DNA of 64,000 nucleotides from Limnohabitans sp. WS1. Its GTDB lineage: Bacteria; Pseudomonadota; Gammaproteobacteria; Burkholderiales; Burkholderiaceae_C. The DNA is taken from contig NZ_NERU01000002.1 in the NCBI RefSeq assembly GCF_003063265.1, positions 1 to 64,000 on the forward strand, given 5' to 3'. Made by a program: the position numbers and the translations under genes. Shown piece after piece: positions 41,019-49,853 of this stretch. Numbering within the stretch: the stretch's first letter is position 1; each line of letters starts with the position of its first letter. The notes under the pieces are model-generated. The model made no database searches, had not been told where the DNA came from, and worked only from the letters and a program-made list of their open reading frames with translations.

Positions 41019-41522
41019 TCAGCTGCAGCTGACGCTGCCGCAACCCGACATGGTCACGTTTTTGATCGACGAGGGGTCGGCCAGGGTTTCGGTCACACTG
41101 TCAAAACCCACTGACTTGAGGTGCGCCGCCAGACCCGCGTCCATGCTGTTGGCGTGACCCGGAAACCACTCGGCCAGCGCTTCGGCCATGCGGGTGATGA
41201 TGGTGGTGTCGCTGTCCAGGTAGTGGGCTTCGACCACGCGCATGGTCTCCAAAATGGTGGCGTGGTGTTCGGCGTGGCAGTTGTCGGCCGAAAACCCGGT
41301 GGCCAGCATCCAGCGCTCTTCTTGTGCGAAGTGCTCAACCGTGTGGTTCAAAAACGCCTTGTAAACCGGCAGCTGCTGGTCTTCGGGGGTGGCCAAAATC
41401 TGGTTGATCATGTCCACAAACTCCTGGTGCGTCTCGTCCATGCGGGCGTCGCCGGTGTGGAGCGAATCGGTCCAGGGCATGAGCGTGGGGGGTGTGGCGA
41501 TTTCAGTGGCGGTGTGGGACAT
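41019..41522 (-). CDS. Bacteriohemerythrin
   Basis: A 167-aa protein with di-iron ligands: THQEF, HTVEHFAQEERWM, HAEHHATI and the terminal HANSMDAGLAAHL region. It binds O2 through a non-heme di-iron site and may act in oxygen sensing or storage. The C-terminus carries extra Cys (SGCGSVSCS). The ATG at 41522 is preferred because the longer frame does not add family sequence. Confidence 0.87.
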   Translation of the reverse strand: MSHTATEIATPPTLMPWTDSLHTGDARMDETHQEFVDMINQILATPEDQQLPVYKAFLNHTVEHFAQEERWMLATGFSADNCHAEHHATILETMRVVEAHYLDSDTTIITRMAEALAEWFPGHANSMDAGLAAHLKSVGFDSVTETLADPSSIKNVTMSGCGSVSCS

Positions 41523-41715
41523 GGCTGAACAGTTGAAAAAGTGGATCAATCAGGCGGCTAATGGGCCAGCGCTTGATTATCACGCCACATCAGCAGCCCC
41601 CAAAGGGCAGGGGCCAAGTCAAGACGGTGGCCCTGTGCCGCCAGAGGGTGCGCAGGTGCATGGGGCATTGAAATGCCGTTAACCTCAGGGTTTTTTTTAG
41701 CGCTGAGTCAAAACC

Positions 41716-42738
41716 ATGGATTCCGTCACACAAATACTGCTGGGGGCCTCTGTTGGTGTGGCCGTCATGGGGCGGCGCACGGCGCTTTGGAAGTCTGCAC
41801 TGTGGGGTGGCGTGGCGGGTCTGTTGCCCGATTTGGATGTGTTGATCGACCACGGTGACCCGATCCTCAACATGATCCGACACCGTGCCGAAAGCCATGC
41901 CTTGCTGTTGCTGGCCTTGTGGGCCTTTCCCATGGCTTGGGGGGTTTGCCGCATCCACCGCCAGCCTCAGTTGTATGGGCGATGGTGGTGGGCCATCATG
42001 CTGGCGCTGGTCACGCACCCTTTGTTGGACCTGATGACCATTTATGGCACCCAGGTTTTTCAGCCATTCACCGATGAAGCCTATGGCCTGGGCAGCATAT
42101 TCATTGTGGACCCTGCGTATTCATTGCCTTTGCTGTGGGGGGTGGTGGCGGCTTTGCGCATCAAGACGGTGGGGCGAGCTTTGGCCATCAATGGCTGGAC
42201 CTTGGCTTTCAGCACGGCCTATTTGGTCTGGAGTGCACTGGGGCAAGCTGGGGTCGCACAACATGCCCGCCAGTCCTTGCAGGCACTGAATTTGCCCAGC
42301 GAGTCCCTGCTCGTGACACCCACACCTTTGAACACGCTGCTGTGGCGTGTGGTGGCCTTGGACGGTGATCAGTTTCATGAAGGTTTTTATTCATGGCTGG
42401 ATGGCGATCGCGCCATCCGATTTGTGACCTACCCACGCGGTGGCGCTTTGGCTGCGCAAAACGCGGATCACCCGCAAATTCAGCGTTTGGCCAGGTTCAC
42501 CGATGGGTTTTTCAAGGTCCACACCCAGGGCGATCGCTTGGTGGTGACCGATTTGCGAATGGGACAAGAGCCCGATTACGTTTTCGCATTCGACATTGGA
42601 GCGCCCTTGCAAAGTGGCCAAACCCCACCCCAGTCCGAGTCATTGAGCCGCCGCATGCGTGTGGCTGAGGGACTGACATGGCTGGGCCAGCGCATGTTGG
42701 GGCGCGACCTTCCTGCGCCAGGCACGGTCAACAACTGA
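41716..42738 (+). CDS. YdjM-family membrane-bound metal-dependent hydrolase
   Basis: A 340-aa inner membrane protein starting MDSVTQILLGASVGVAVMGR with the HisAsp motifs LLPDLDVLIDHG, RHRAESHALLL and THPLLDLMTIYGT, which are family hallmarks. About five TM segments are followed by a soluble C-terminal domain. Homologues are annotated as metal-dependent hydrolases, but no substrate is proven. Confidence 0.88.
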   Translation: MDSVTQILLGASVGVAVMGRRTALWKSALWGGVAGLLPDLDVLIDHGDPILNMIRHRAESHALLLLALWAFPMAWGVCRIHRQPQLYGRWWWAIMLALVTHPLLDLMTIYGTQVFQPFTDEAYGLGSIFIVDPAYSLPLLWGVVAALRIKTVGRALAINGWTLAFSTAYLVWSALGQAGVAQHARQSLQALNLPSESLLVTPTPLNTLLWRVVALDGDQFHEGFYSWLDGDRAIRFVTYPRGGALAAQNADHPQIQRLARFTDGFFKVHTQGDRLVVTDLRMGQEPDYVFAFDIGAPLQSGQTPPQSESLSRRMRVAEGLTWLGQRMLGRDLPAPGTVNN

Positions 42739-42877
42739 GCCCAAAACTGCTTTGCATCGCCTTGCCTGTTTTTTGCGCACGGTGTGGCAGGGCGCATGGC
42801 ATCAGGGTTTGCACGGATTCCCCTGCGTTTGTCCACAGCTTCATGCACAGAAGAAAGGGACAACTTGAGCAAGCCTG

Positions 42878-43528
42878 TCAGGCCACTTCCCTTGGCCCAT
42901 AGGGCGGGTACTTGACCATGATGGCTGCAAAGAGCGCTGAACTTTCAAAAGCCGCCAGCCATGGCCTCAACGCGTGCCAAGGCTGCGCTGCAAACCAGGC
43001 AGGGTCGGTGTGGGCGTATTGACGCACAAAGGGCGCGATGGCGGCGTCAGCCAAGCTCCAGCGATCGCCGGCCAAAAAAAGCTGATGGCCAAGGCGTGCA
43101 TCCAGTGTTTGCAGCCAAAGTGCCGCTTCATCGCGGTCGGCTGCACCGCTTTCCAGGCCTGATCGATTCGGGTATTTGTAGCGGTCCAGTTGTCGTTTGA
43201 AGGGGCCGTCGTTGTGTGCGATCAGGGTCCGGGCATCGGCCATGGCCTCATCCGAGGCGGGCAGCCAGCTCAGCGGATCGCGTTGGCCCAGCGCCCACAG
43301 CATGATGTCCAGGCTTTCTTCGAGCACCTTTTCGCCTGCCGTGCCGCGCAGCCACAAAACCGGCACGGTGCCTTTGGGTGACAGGGCCAGCATGTGGACA
43401 GGCTTGTTTTTCAGCACCACTTCACGGTGTTCATGCGCCAAGCCGCTGGCGTGCAGGGCCAGTCGGGCTCGCATGGCGTAGGGGCAGCGGCGAAACGAAT
43501 ACAGGACAGGCAGGGCAGTGTCAGACAT
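42878..43528 (-). CDS. Glutathione S-transferase family protein
   Basis: A 216-aa GST. The N-terminal redox-type motif SFRRCPYAMRARLAL resembles Omega/Beta classes with a catalytic Cys. The C-terminal helical domain is preserved. A thiol transferase or conjugation role is likely; the substrate is unknown. It faces the next gene, with its start about 140 bp away. Confidence 0.88.
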   Translation of the reverse strand: MSDTALPVLYSFRRCPYAMRARLALHASGLAHEHREVVLKNKPVHMLALSPKGTVPVLWLRGTAGEKVLEESLDIMLWALGQRDPLSWLPASDEAMADARTLIAHNDGPFKRQLDRYKYPNRSGLESGAADRDEAALWLQTLDARLGHQLFLAGDRWSLADAAIAPFVRQYAHTDPAWFAAQPWHALRPWLAAFESSALFAAIMVKYPPYGPREVA

Positions 43529-43670
43529 GGGGGCAGTGTAAATGTCTGACGCCATTGCTTTTTGTGCGCCATGGCAAGCCCATCGCTGCCTTCCGAGTGG
43601 GTCTTGTGCAATCGCTCAGCGACTGTGCCAAGATAAGCCCCTTTTTATGGCTCGAATGAGGAGACATCCC

Positions 43671-44567
43671 TTGAACAACAACCTGATTGAAGACACACAA
43701 GCCTTGCTGGGCGGACACTTGGGAGACGCCGTGGCCACTCGCCGCACGGCTTTGAAAGCGGCTTTGGGCGTGGGCTATGCCGCCGCTGCCGTGCCGATCA
43801 TGGCGCAAACAGCCATCAAAACCCCTGTCACGGGCCTGGTTTCGGGCGAAGTGACCATCGAGGTGAATGGGTTCAAGATGCCCGCCTACCGCAGTGCGCC
43901 TGCGGGCAAGACCGGTTTGCCGGTGGTGTTGGTGATCTCCGAAATTTTTGGGGTCCACGAGTACATTGCCGACGTCACGCGCCGCTTGGCCCAAGCCGGT
44001 TACTTGGCCATTGCGCCTGAGTTGTTTGTGCGCCAGGGCGACCCCAATGAATATGGCGAAATCGCCAAGCTGCAAGCCGAAATCATCTCCAAAGTGCCCG
44101 ACGCGCAGGTCATGGGCGACCTGGACGCCTGTGTGGCCTGGGCAGCGGCCAACGGGGGCAACACCGACAAACTGGCCATCACGGGCTTTTGTTGGGGCGG
44201 TCGCATCACCTGGCTGTATGCGGCGCACCAGCCCAAACTGAAGGCGGGTGTGGCCTGGTATGGCCGCCTGGTGGGCAATGCCACGGCGCAAACGCCTGCT
44301 CACCCGCTGGCGTTGGTGGGCAGCCTGAAGGCCCCGGTGTTGGGCTTGTATGGCGCAGCCGACACGGGCATCCCCCTTGACACGGTGGATAAGATGAAAT
44401 CGGAACTGGCTCAGGGGCCCGCAGCGGCCAAAGCCAGTGAGTTTGTGGTTTATCCTGAGGCTCCGCACGCTTTTCATGCCGACTACCGGGGCAGCTACCG
44501 CAAAGGACCCGCTGAAGACGGCTGGCAGCGTTTGCTGGCCTGGCTCAAACGCCATGGCGTGGCCTGA
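43671..44567 (+). CDS. Dienelactone hydrolase family protein
   Basis: A 298-aa alpha/beta hydrolase with the Cys nucleophile in GFCWGGR, the Glu in SEIFGVHEYI and the His in PHAFHADY. A Tat-like N-terminus (TRRTALKAALGVGYAAAAVP) suggests export. TTG 43671 has GAGGAG at the right distance and is preferred; ATG 43647 lies upstream of that site. It probably opens dienelactones or similar esters. Confidence 0.85.
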   Translation: MNNNLIEDTQALLGGHLGDAVATRRTALKAALGVGYAAAAVPIMAQTAIKTPVTGLVSGEVTIEVNGFKMPAYRSAPAGKTGLPVVLVISEIFGVHEYIADVTRRLAQAGYLAIAPELFVRQGDPNEYGEIAKLQAEIISKVPDAQVMGDLDACVAWAAANGGNTDKLAITGFCWGGRITWLYAAHQPKLKAGVAWYGRLVGNATAQTPAHPLALVGSLKAPVLGLYGAADTGIPLDTVDKMKSELAQGPAAAKASEFVVYPEAPHAFHADYRGSYRKGPAEDGWQRLLAWLKRHGVA

Positions 44568-44583
44568 TTTTTTGAACGCAGAG

Positions 44584-44604
44584 ACCGCCCTTCGGGGCGG
44601 TTTC
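44584..44604 (+). terminator. Rho-independent terminator
   Basis: A 7-bp stem (ACCGCCC with GGGCGGT) around a TTCG loop followed by TTTC ends the dienelactone hydrolase transcript about 17 bp after its stop codon. Confidence 0.75.
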
Positions 44605-44632
44605 TAATGGGGTGCAGGGCACCTCGGGAAAC

Positions 44633-45493
44633 ATGATGACTTTATTGGCAATTTTGTTGGGCACTTTGGTGGCGGGCATTGGCAGCGTCTGGGTGGCGGC
44701 TTGGCTCAGTTTTGGCATTTTGAGCCGCTACACCCAGCACATGCTGAGCCTGGCCGCAGGGGCCTTGATGGCCACTTCGTTTTTGCACCTCTTGCCCGAG
44801 GCCTTTGAGAGTGAGGCTGGGGCGCACGAGCTGTTTTTGACCTTGTTGGTGGGCTTGGTCTTTTTCTTTTTGCTCGACAAGGCCGAACTTTGGCACCACG
44901 GACATGAACATGGCCACGACCATGGCCACGACCATGGCCACGACCATGGCCACGACCATGGACACGGTCATGGGCACGACCATGTGCACCACGCCGACCA
45001 TGCCCATGCGCACAGCGCTCATGCCGACCAAGAGCCGCTTCGCGGGCAGTGGGCGGTGTTGGCAGGCGACAGCGTGCATTGTTTTGGTGACGGTATCCTG
45101 ATCGCCTCGGCCTTCATTGCCGACATGCGTTTGGGCGTGATTGCCGCGCTGGCCGTGCTGGCCCACGAAATTCCTCACCACATGGGCGATTTGGCCGTGT
45201 TGCGCCAAGGCAGCAGCAGCCGCCAAGCGGCCATCCTCAAGGTCTCAATGGCCGGCGCCATCACCGCTTTGGGCGGTGCCGTGGGCTATGTGTTGGTCGA
45301 TGCCCTGCACGACTGGCTGCCGTATTTTCTGGTGGTGGCCAGCAGCAGTTTTGTTTATGTGGCTTTGGCCGACCTGATCCCCCAACTGCAAAAACGCCTG
45401 TCTGCTCGCGAGACGGCCGCCCAGATCATCTGGCTGGGCTTGGGCATTGGCATGGTGGTGCTGGTCAGTGCCCTGGGGGGGCATCAGCACTGA
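44633..45493 (+). CDS. ZIP-family metal transporter
   Basis: A 286-aa protein with eight TM segments. A cytoplasmic loop between TM3 and TM4 is extremely His-rich (repeated HGHD). TM4 and TM5 carry the metal-binding motifs HCFGDGILIASAF and AHEIPHHMGD. It imports Zn2+ or related ions, in the ZupT/ZIP manner. ATG 44633 is chosen. The loop comes from a 12-bp tandem repeat. Confidence 0.9.
   Translation: MMTLLAILLGTLVAGIGSVWVAAWLSFGILSRYTQHMLSLAAGALMATSFLHLLPEAFESEAGAHELFLTLLVGLVFFFLLDKAELWHHGHEHGHDHGHDHGHDHGHDHGHGHGHDHVHHADHAHAHSAHADQEPLRGQWAVLAGDSVHCFGDGILIASAFIADMRLGVIAALAVLAHEIPHHMGDLAVLRQGSSSRQAAILKVSMAGAITALGGAVGYVLVDALHDWLPYFLVVASSSFVYVALADLIPQLQKRLSARETAAQIIWLGLGIGMVVLVSALGGHQH
44909..44956. 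repeat. 12-bp tandem repeat in the ZIP gene
   Basis: The unit CATGGCCACGAC is repeated four times exactly and then continues in degenerate form. It encodes HGHD units, so copy changes alter the number of metal-binding histidines without breaking the frame. Confidence 0.85.
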
Positions 45494-45501
45494 CTGGCGT
45501 C

Positions 45502-46365
45502 TTAGCCTTTGGCGCAGGGCAGGCCGGGCGTTCGGCACCATTCGCTCCAGCTGCCCGCATACAGGGCAGTGGGGCCAAATCCGGCCAATTCCATCGCAAA
45601 CATATTGGGCACGGCAGTCACGCCGCTGCCGCAGTGGTGCACCACGGTGCTGGCCGGACGGCCCGCCAGCACTTGGTCCCACTCGGCTTTGAGCAAGTCA
45701 GGGTGTTTGAAGCGCCCATCGTCAGTGAAGTTTTCGGTGAATGGGCGGTTCAGCGCTCCGGGAATGTGGCCCGCCACCGGGTCCAGCGGCTCCACCTCTC
45801 CCCGGTAACGGGCACCTGCGCGTGCATCCACCACGGTTTGGGTGTCTTGACCCAGGGCGGTTGACACGGTGTCGGTCAGCACCAGTTGGCGCAGGGGGGC
45901 ATTCAAGTTGAATTGAGCGGGGGTGGCTGGGGCTGTGGCTACTGGGCCTGAGTCCACCGCACCGCCAGCATTTTTCCAGGCTTGCAAGCCGCCGTCGAGG
46001 ATGGCCACCGCGTCGTGCCCCAACCACTTGAGCATCCACCACAGCCGGCCGCAGTACTGGCTTTTGTTGCGGTCGTACACCACGATTTGCATGCCATTGT
46101 GAATGCCCAGACTGCCCAGCCATTGCGCCACGATCTCGCGCTGCGGCAAGGGGTGGCGACCGCCATTGACAGCTTGACCCGGGGTGTGTGTGCTCAGGTC
46201 CTTGTCCAAGTGGGCTGGCCAGGCACCTGCGATGCGTTCGCTGTCAAAAAAACCATCGGCCAGCTCGGGCTTCATCAAATCAAAGCTGCAGTCGAGCACG
46301 GCGCAGGGGCTTCCTTGCGCTTGCAGTTGTTGCAGTTCGGTGGCGGTGATCAACAAGGTGTGCAT
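45502..46365 (-). CDS. sseA: Thiosulfate/3-mercaptopyruvate sulfurtransferase
   Basis: A 287-aa protein with two rhodanese domains. The C-terminal active loop is HHCGSGVTAVP, the CGSGVTA form found in 3-mercaptopyruvate sulfurtransferases. The N-terminal domain carries GLQAWKNAGG and has no catalytic Cys loop, as usual. It transfers sulfur from 3-mercaptopyruvate to a thiol acceptor or cyanide. Confidence 0.86.
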   Translation of the reverse strand: MHTLLITATELQQLQAQGSPCAVLDCSFDLMKPELADGFFDSERIAGAWPAHLDKDLSTHTPGQAVNGGRHPLPQREIVAQWLGSLGIHNGMQIVVYDRNKSQYCGRLWWMLKWLGHDAVAILDGGLQAWKNAGGAVDSGPVATAPATPAQFNLNAPLRQLVLTDTVSTALGQDTQTVVDARAGARYRGEVEPLDPVAGHIPGALNRPFTENFTDDGRFKHPDLLKAEWDQVLAGRPASTVVHHCGSGVTAVPNMFAMELAGFGPTALYAGSWSEWCRTPGLPCAKG

Positions 46366-46391
46366 GAAAGTTCAGTCTCCGTTGGGGGTTG

Positions 46392-47270
46392 TCAATCCGG
46401 TGTGCGGGGCAGGGCCCGGTTGCGCAAAATGGTGGATGCGATGCCGCTGGCCATGATCAAGGCCATGCCCAGCCAGCCCATCAGGGCGATTTGGTCACCA
46501 AACAGCAGCAGGCCAAACAAGGCACCAAACACGATGCCCGAGTATTGCAAATTGGCCACCACCATCGTAGAGCCCCTGCTGTAGGCTTTGGTCATGCACA
46601 GCTGCCCCAATGCGGCCAGCACCCCCACAGGCAGCAGCCACAAGACGCTGGGCCAAAGCCAAGTGCTCATGCCGGTGATCAGCATCAAGGCGGCTCCGAC
46701 CACGGTGGTGCCCACTGAAAAATAAAACACGGTGCGGGCTTCGGGCTCATGCAGTCGCCCCAGTGCAGCCACCTGGATATAGGCCAGGGCGGCAATCAGA
46801 CCCGACAAGAGACCGACCACACCAGCCACCCACTGGTCTTGCTCGATGGTGGGGCGCAACAGCAAGACAACGCCTCCAAAACCGGCCAACACCGCCAAAA
46901 CAATCGGGACTTGACGGCGGATTTCACGCAATTTCCCGCTCAGCAAGGTGCCACCCACCAAAAAAACCGCCACCCACACACCACTCATGTAGTTCAGGGT
47001 CATGGCGGTGGACAGCGGCAAATGGCCCAGCGCGTAAAACCAAGCCGCCAAGGACGTCACGCCCACCACCGAGCGCCAGACGTGCATCATGGGGATGGGG
47101 GTGCGCAAAGTGATGCCTTGCATGCGGCAGATCCAGGCCATGAAGACCACGCCAATCAAGCCCCGGAAAAAAACCAGTTCAAAGGTGTGGAAGTGCGCCG
47201 ACGCATATTTGATGCAAACCCCCATCATTGAAAAAAACAACGACGCCAGGATCATCCAGGAGGCTTGCAT
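46392..47270 (-). CDS. EamA/DMT-family transporter
   Basis: A 292-aa protein with ten predicted TM helices in two EamA halves (RGLIGVVFMAW and ALGQLCMTKAYSRG are typical landmarks). The substrate is unknown; members export amino acids, nucleotides or drugs. It lies 26 bp upstream of sseA on the same strand. Confidence 0.88.
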   Translation of the reverse strand: MQASWMILASLFFSMMGVCIKYASAHFHTFELVFFRGLIGVVFMAWICRMQGITLRTPIPMMHVWRSVVGVTSLAAWFYALGHLPLSTAMTLNYMSGVWVAVFLVGGTLLSGKLREIRRQVPIVLAVLAGFGGVVLLLRPTIEQDQWVAGVVGLLSGLIAALAYIQVAALGRLHEPEARTVFYFSVGTTVVGAALMLITGMSTWLWPSVLWLLPVGVLAALGQLCMTKAYSRGSTMVVANLQYSGIVFGALFGLLLFGDQIALMGWLGMALIMASGIASTILRNRALPRTPD

Positions 47271-47283
47271 CGGCGCTTTCAGC

Positions 47284-48411
47284 TCACAGCGTGCTCATTT
47301 GACGGCGATACCACTCGTGAAAGTGTTGCATGCCGTCTTCCATGGGGCTTTGGTAAGGGCCCACTTCGTTGTCGCCGCGTGCCAGCAGGGCTTTGCGGCC
47401 CGCGTCCATGCGCTCTGCAATCTCATCGTCCTCGATGCAGGTTTCCATGTAGGCCGCTTGCTGGGCTTCGACAAATTCACGCTCAAAGGCGACGATTTCT
47501 TCGGGGTAGTAGAACTCGACCATGTTCAGCGTCTTGGTCGGGCTGATGGGGTGCAGGGTCGACACGGTGAGCACATGCGGGTACCACTCGACCATGATGT
47601 GGGGGTAGTACGTCAGCCAGATGGCACCTCGCTCGGGCAGTTGGCCGTTGCGGTAGTGGAGCAACACCTCATGCCACTTTTTGTAAGCATCTGAGCCAGG
47701 CTGGCCAAAACCACCCGACACGCCCACGGTCTGAACCGAATAGTGTTCCTTGAACTCCCAGCTCAGGTCGTCGCAGGTGACGAACTGGCCGAGCCCCGGA
47801 TGAAAGGGGCCGACATGGTAGTCCTCTAAATAAACCTCGATGAAGGTTTTCCAGTTGTAGTTGCACTCGTGCAGCTCGACCCGGTCGAGTGCGTAGCCTT
47901 CAAAGTTCAGTTGGGCTCTGGGGCCCATGCCGGCCAAATCGGCAGCGATGTAGCGGCCGTTGTCCTCGAACAAGAGGCCGTTCCATTCTTGCAACTTGTA
48001 GTTGTTCAAATTGAGGCAGGGATCGTGCCCAAAATGGGGGGCACCCAGCAACTCGCCTTTGGGCGAGTACGTCCAGCGGTGCAGCGGGCAGACGATGTTG
48101 CCGCCTGCGCTGCCTTTTTGCTGGGTCTGCAGGTTGCCCCGACCGTTGAGCATGATGGCCTGGCGGTGCCTGCACACATTGGAGACCAGCTCGACTCCGC
48201 CTTGGGCGTTGCGCACCAAAGCGCGACCTTGGGCCTCGTGGGGCAGGGCGTAGTAGTCACCCACATGGGGCACGGCCAGTTGGTGACCCACATAGCGTGG
48301 GCCTTGCTGGAAGAGGGTTTTCAATTCGCGCTGAAACAGCGCCTCATCGAAATAAGTTGAAACTGGTAGTTGGCTTGCGGCCTGCTGCAGTTGAAGACTT
48401 AAATCAGACAT
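47284..48411 (-). CDS. Rieske-type aromatic ring-hydroxylating oxygenase alpha subunit
   Basis: A 375-aa protein with the Rieske site (CRHRQAIM followed by CPLHRWTYS) near residues 80-115 and a mononuclear iron site in FIEVYLEDYHVGPFHPG. No beta subunit, ferredoxin or reductase gene is adjacent, so the electron donors must lie elsewhere. The substrate cannot be named from sequence. Confidence 0.9.
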   Translation of the reverse strand: MSDLSLQLQQAASQLPVSTYFDEALFQRELKTLFQQGPRYVGHQLAVPHVGDYYALPHEAQGRALVRNAQGGVELVSNVCRHRQAIMLNGRGNLQTQQKGSAGGNIVCPLHRWTYSPKGELLGAPHFGHDPCLNLNNYKLQEWNGLLFEDNGRYIAADLAGMGPRAQLNFEGYALDRVELHECNYNWKTFIEVYLEDYHVGPFHPGLGQFVTCDDLSWEFKEHYSVQTVGVSGGFGQPGSDAYKKWHEVLLHYRNGQLPERGAIWLTYYPHIMVEWYPHVLTVSTLHPISPTKTLNMVEFYYPEEIVAFEREFVEAQQAAYMETCIEDDEIAERMDAGRKALLARGDNEVGPYQSPMEDGMQHFHEWYRRQMSTL

Positions 48412-48698
48412 GGGTGACCTGACCTAGAGACTCCCCCTATGAAGGGGCAGGGACAAAGCGCTGAATTCAAGGAAAACGGCGCAAAAAAATGACAGGAAAA
48501 TCCTGCCGATGAAGCCCGATTCTACCCCGGGGGGTCTGCGCTGCTGTGCATCAGGACACAGGCCGTGAAAATTCCGGTCTTTGTTCCCCTGAGCGACAGC
48601 ACCCATCCCCCATTTTTGTCTTATGGGCTTGACATGGGTCACTGTCAGCTCCATCAAGGCTTAAGGCCTAAAATCGGGTTTTTTGCCGGAATACCCTC

Positions 48699-48953
48699 AT
48701 GCCCAAGGCTGCCAAACCCGACCCCGCCGATACGGAGGCGGTCAACCTGCCTGCGAATTACGAAGCAGCTTTGTCGGAGCTGGAGTTGCTGGTTGGCCAG
48801 TTGGAGTCTGGGCAAATGCCTTTGGACCAGCTGTTGACGGGCTACCAGCGCGGCGCGGTGCTGTTGGCCTATTGCCGTGACAAACTCAAAGCCGTGGAAG
48901 ACCAAATCCAGGTGCTGGACGGCGGACAACTCAAACCCTGGAGTGGCGCATGA
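48699..48953 (+). CDS. xseB: Exodeoxyribonuclease VII small subunit
   Basis: An 84-aa coiled-coil-like protein with the family core [20 protein letters not shown], ending in [19 protein letters not shown]. It pairs with XseA to degrade single-stranded DNA. It overlaps ispA by 4 bases, the classical xseB-ispA-dxs operon. Confidence 0.94.
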   Translation: MPKAAKPDPADTEAVNLPANYEAALSELELLVGQLESGQMPLDQLLTGYQRGAVLLAYCRDKLKAVEDQIQVLDGGQLKPWSGA

Positions 48954-49852
48954 GCCTGGACCTGAAAGCCTGGATGCAAGCGCATCTGGAACGAGTGGAG
49001 TCGGCTTTGTCGACTGGCATGGTGGCCGAGTCACCCGCTGCTTTGGGGCAGGCCATGCGCTACGCTGTGCTCGACGGCGGCAAGCGCCTGCGACCCTTGT
49101 TGGTGCTGGCCACCGCCGAGGCGGTGGGTGATGACCTGAGCAGTCCGGCTGCGTTCAATGCCGCCTGCGCCATCGAGTTGATCCATGCCTATTCTTTGGT
49201 GCATGACGACATGCCTTGCATGGACAACGATGTGCTGCGGCGCGGCAAACCCACGGTGCATGTGCAGTTTGGGCAGGCGCAAGCCCTGTTGGCGGGTGAC
49301 GCATTGCAAACCCTGGCCTTCGAATTTTTGACCCCGCTGGACGGCCGTGTGCCTGCGGCAGTGCAAGCGGCCTGTGTGTCTTTGTTGGCCCGCGCTTCGG
49401 GCTACCAGGGCATGGCTGGGGGCCAGGCGATTGACCTGGCCAGTGTGGGCCAACGCCTGAGCGAAGACCAGTTGCGCCAGATGCACCGCCTCAAAACCGG
49501 GGCGCTGCTGCTGTGCAGCGTGCAGATGGGGGCGGCTTGTGTGCCTGGCGTATCCGCCTCGGTTCAGGCCGCTTTGTGTCGTTTTGGCGAGGCCTTGGGC
49601 CTGGCCTTTCAGGTGGTGGACGATGTGCTCGATGTGACGGCAGATTCGGCCACCTTGGGCAAAACTGCAGGCAAAGACGAAGCTGCCGACAAACCCACGT
49701 ATGTGGCCCTCATGGGCTTGGAGGGTGCCAAAGCATTTGCCGACGCACTGGCCGCACAGGCCACCCAAGCCTTGACCGACACGGGCTTGCCTGAAGTTCG
49801 TTTGGCTGCTTTACGTGCCTTGACCGCCATGGTGGTAGAAAGAAACAACTGA
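48950..49852 (+). CDS. ispA: Farnesyl diphosphate synthase (polyprenyl synthetase)
   Basis: A 300-aa all-helical prenyltransferase. The first aspartate-rich motif is DDMPCMDND and the second is [18 protein letters not shown] lies near the N-terminus. It condenses IPP and DMAPP into farnesyl diphosphate, which suits its place next to dxs. Confidence 0.94.
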   Translation: MSLDLKAWMQAHLERVESALSTGMVAESPAALGQAMRYAVLDGGKRLRPLLVLATAEAVGDDLSSPAAFNAACAIELIHAYSLVHDDMPCMDNDVLRRGKPTVHVQFGQAQALLAGDALQTLAFEFLTPLDGRVPAAVQAACVSLLARASGYQGMAGGQAIDLASVGQRLSEDQLRQMHRLKTGALLLCSVQMGAACVPGVSASVQAALCRFGEALGLAFQVVDDVLDVTADSATLGKTAGKDEAADKPTYVALMGLEGAKAFADALAAQATQALTDTGLPEVRLAALRALTAMVVERNN

Positions 49853-49853
49853 C

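Noticed and set aside
48412-48698. Strong promoter for xseB-ispA-dxs
   Set aside because: TTGACA at 48629 has no acceptable -10 at 16-18 bp, so it was not called.
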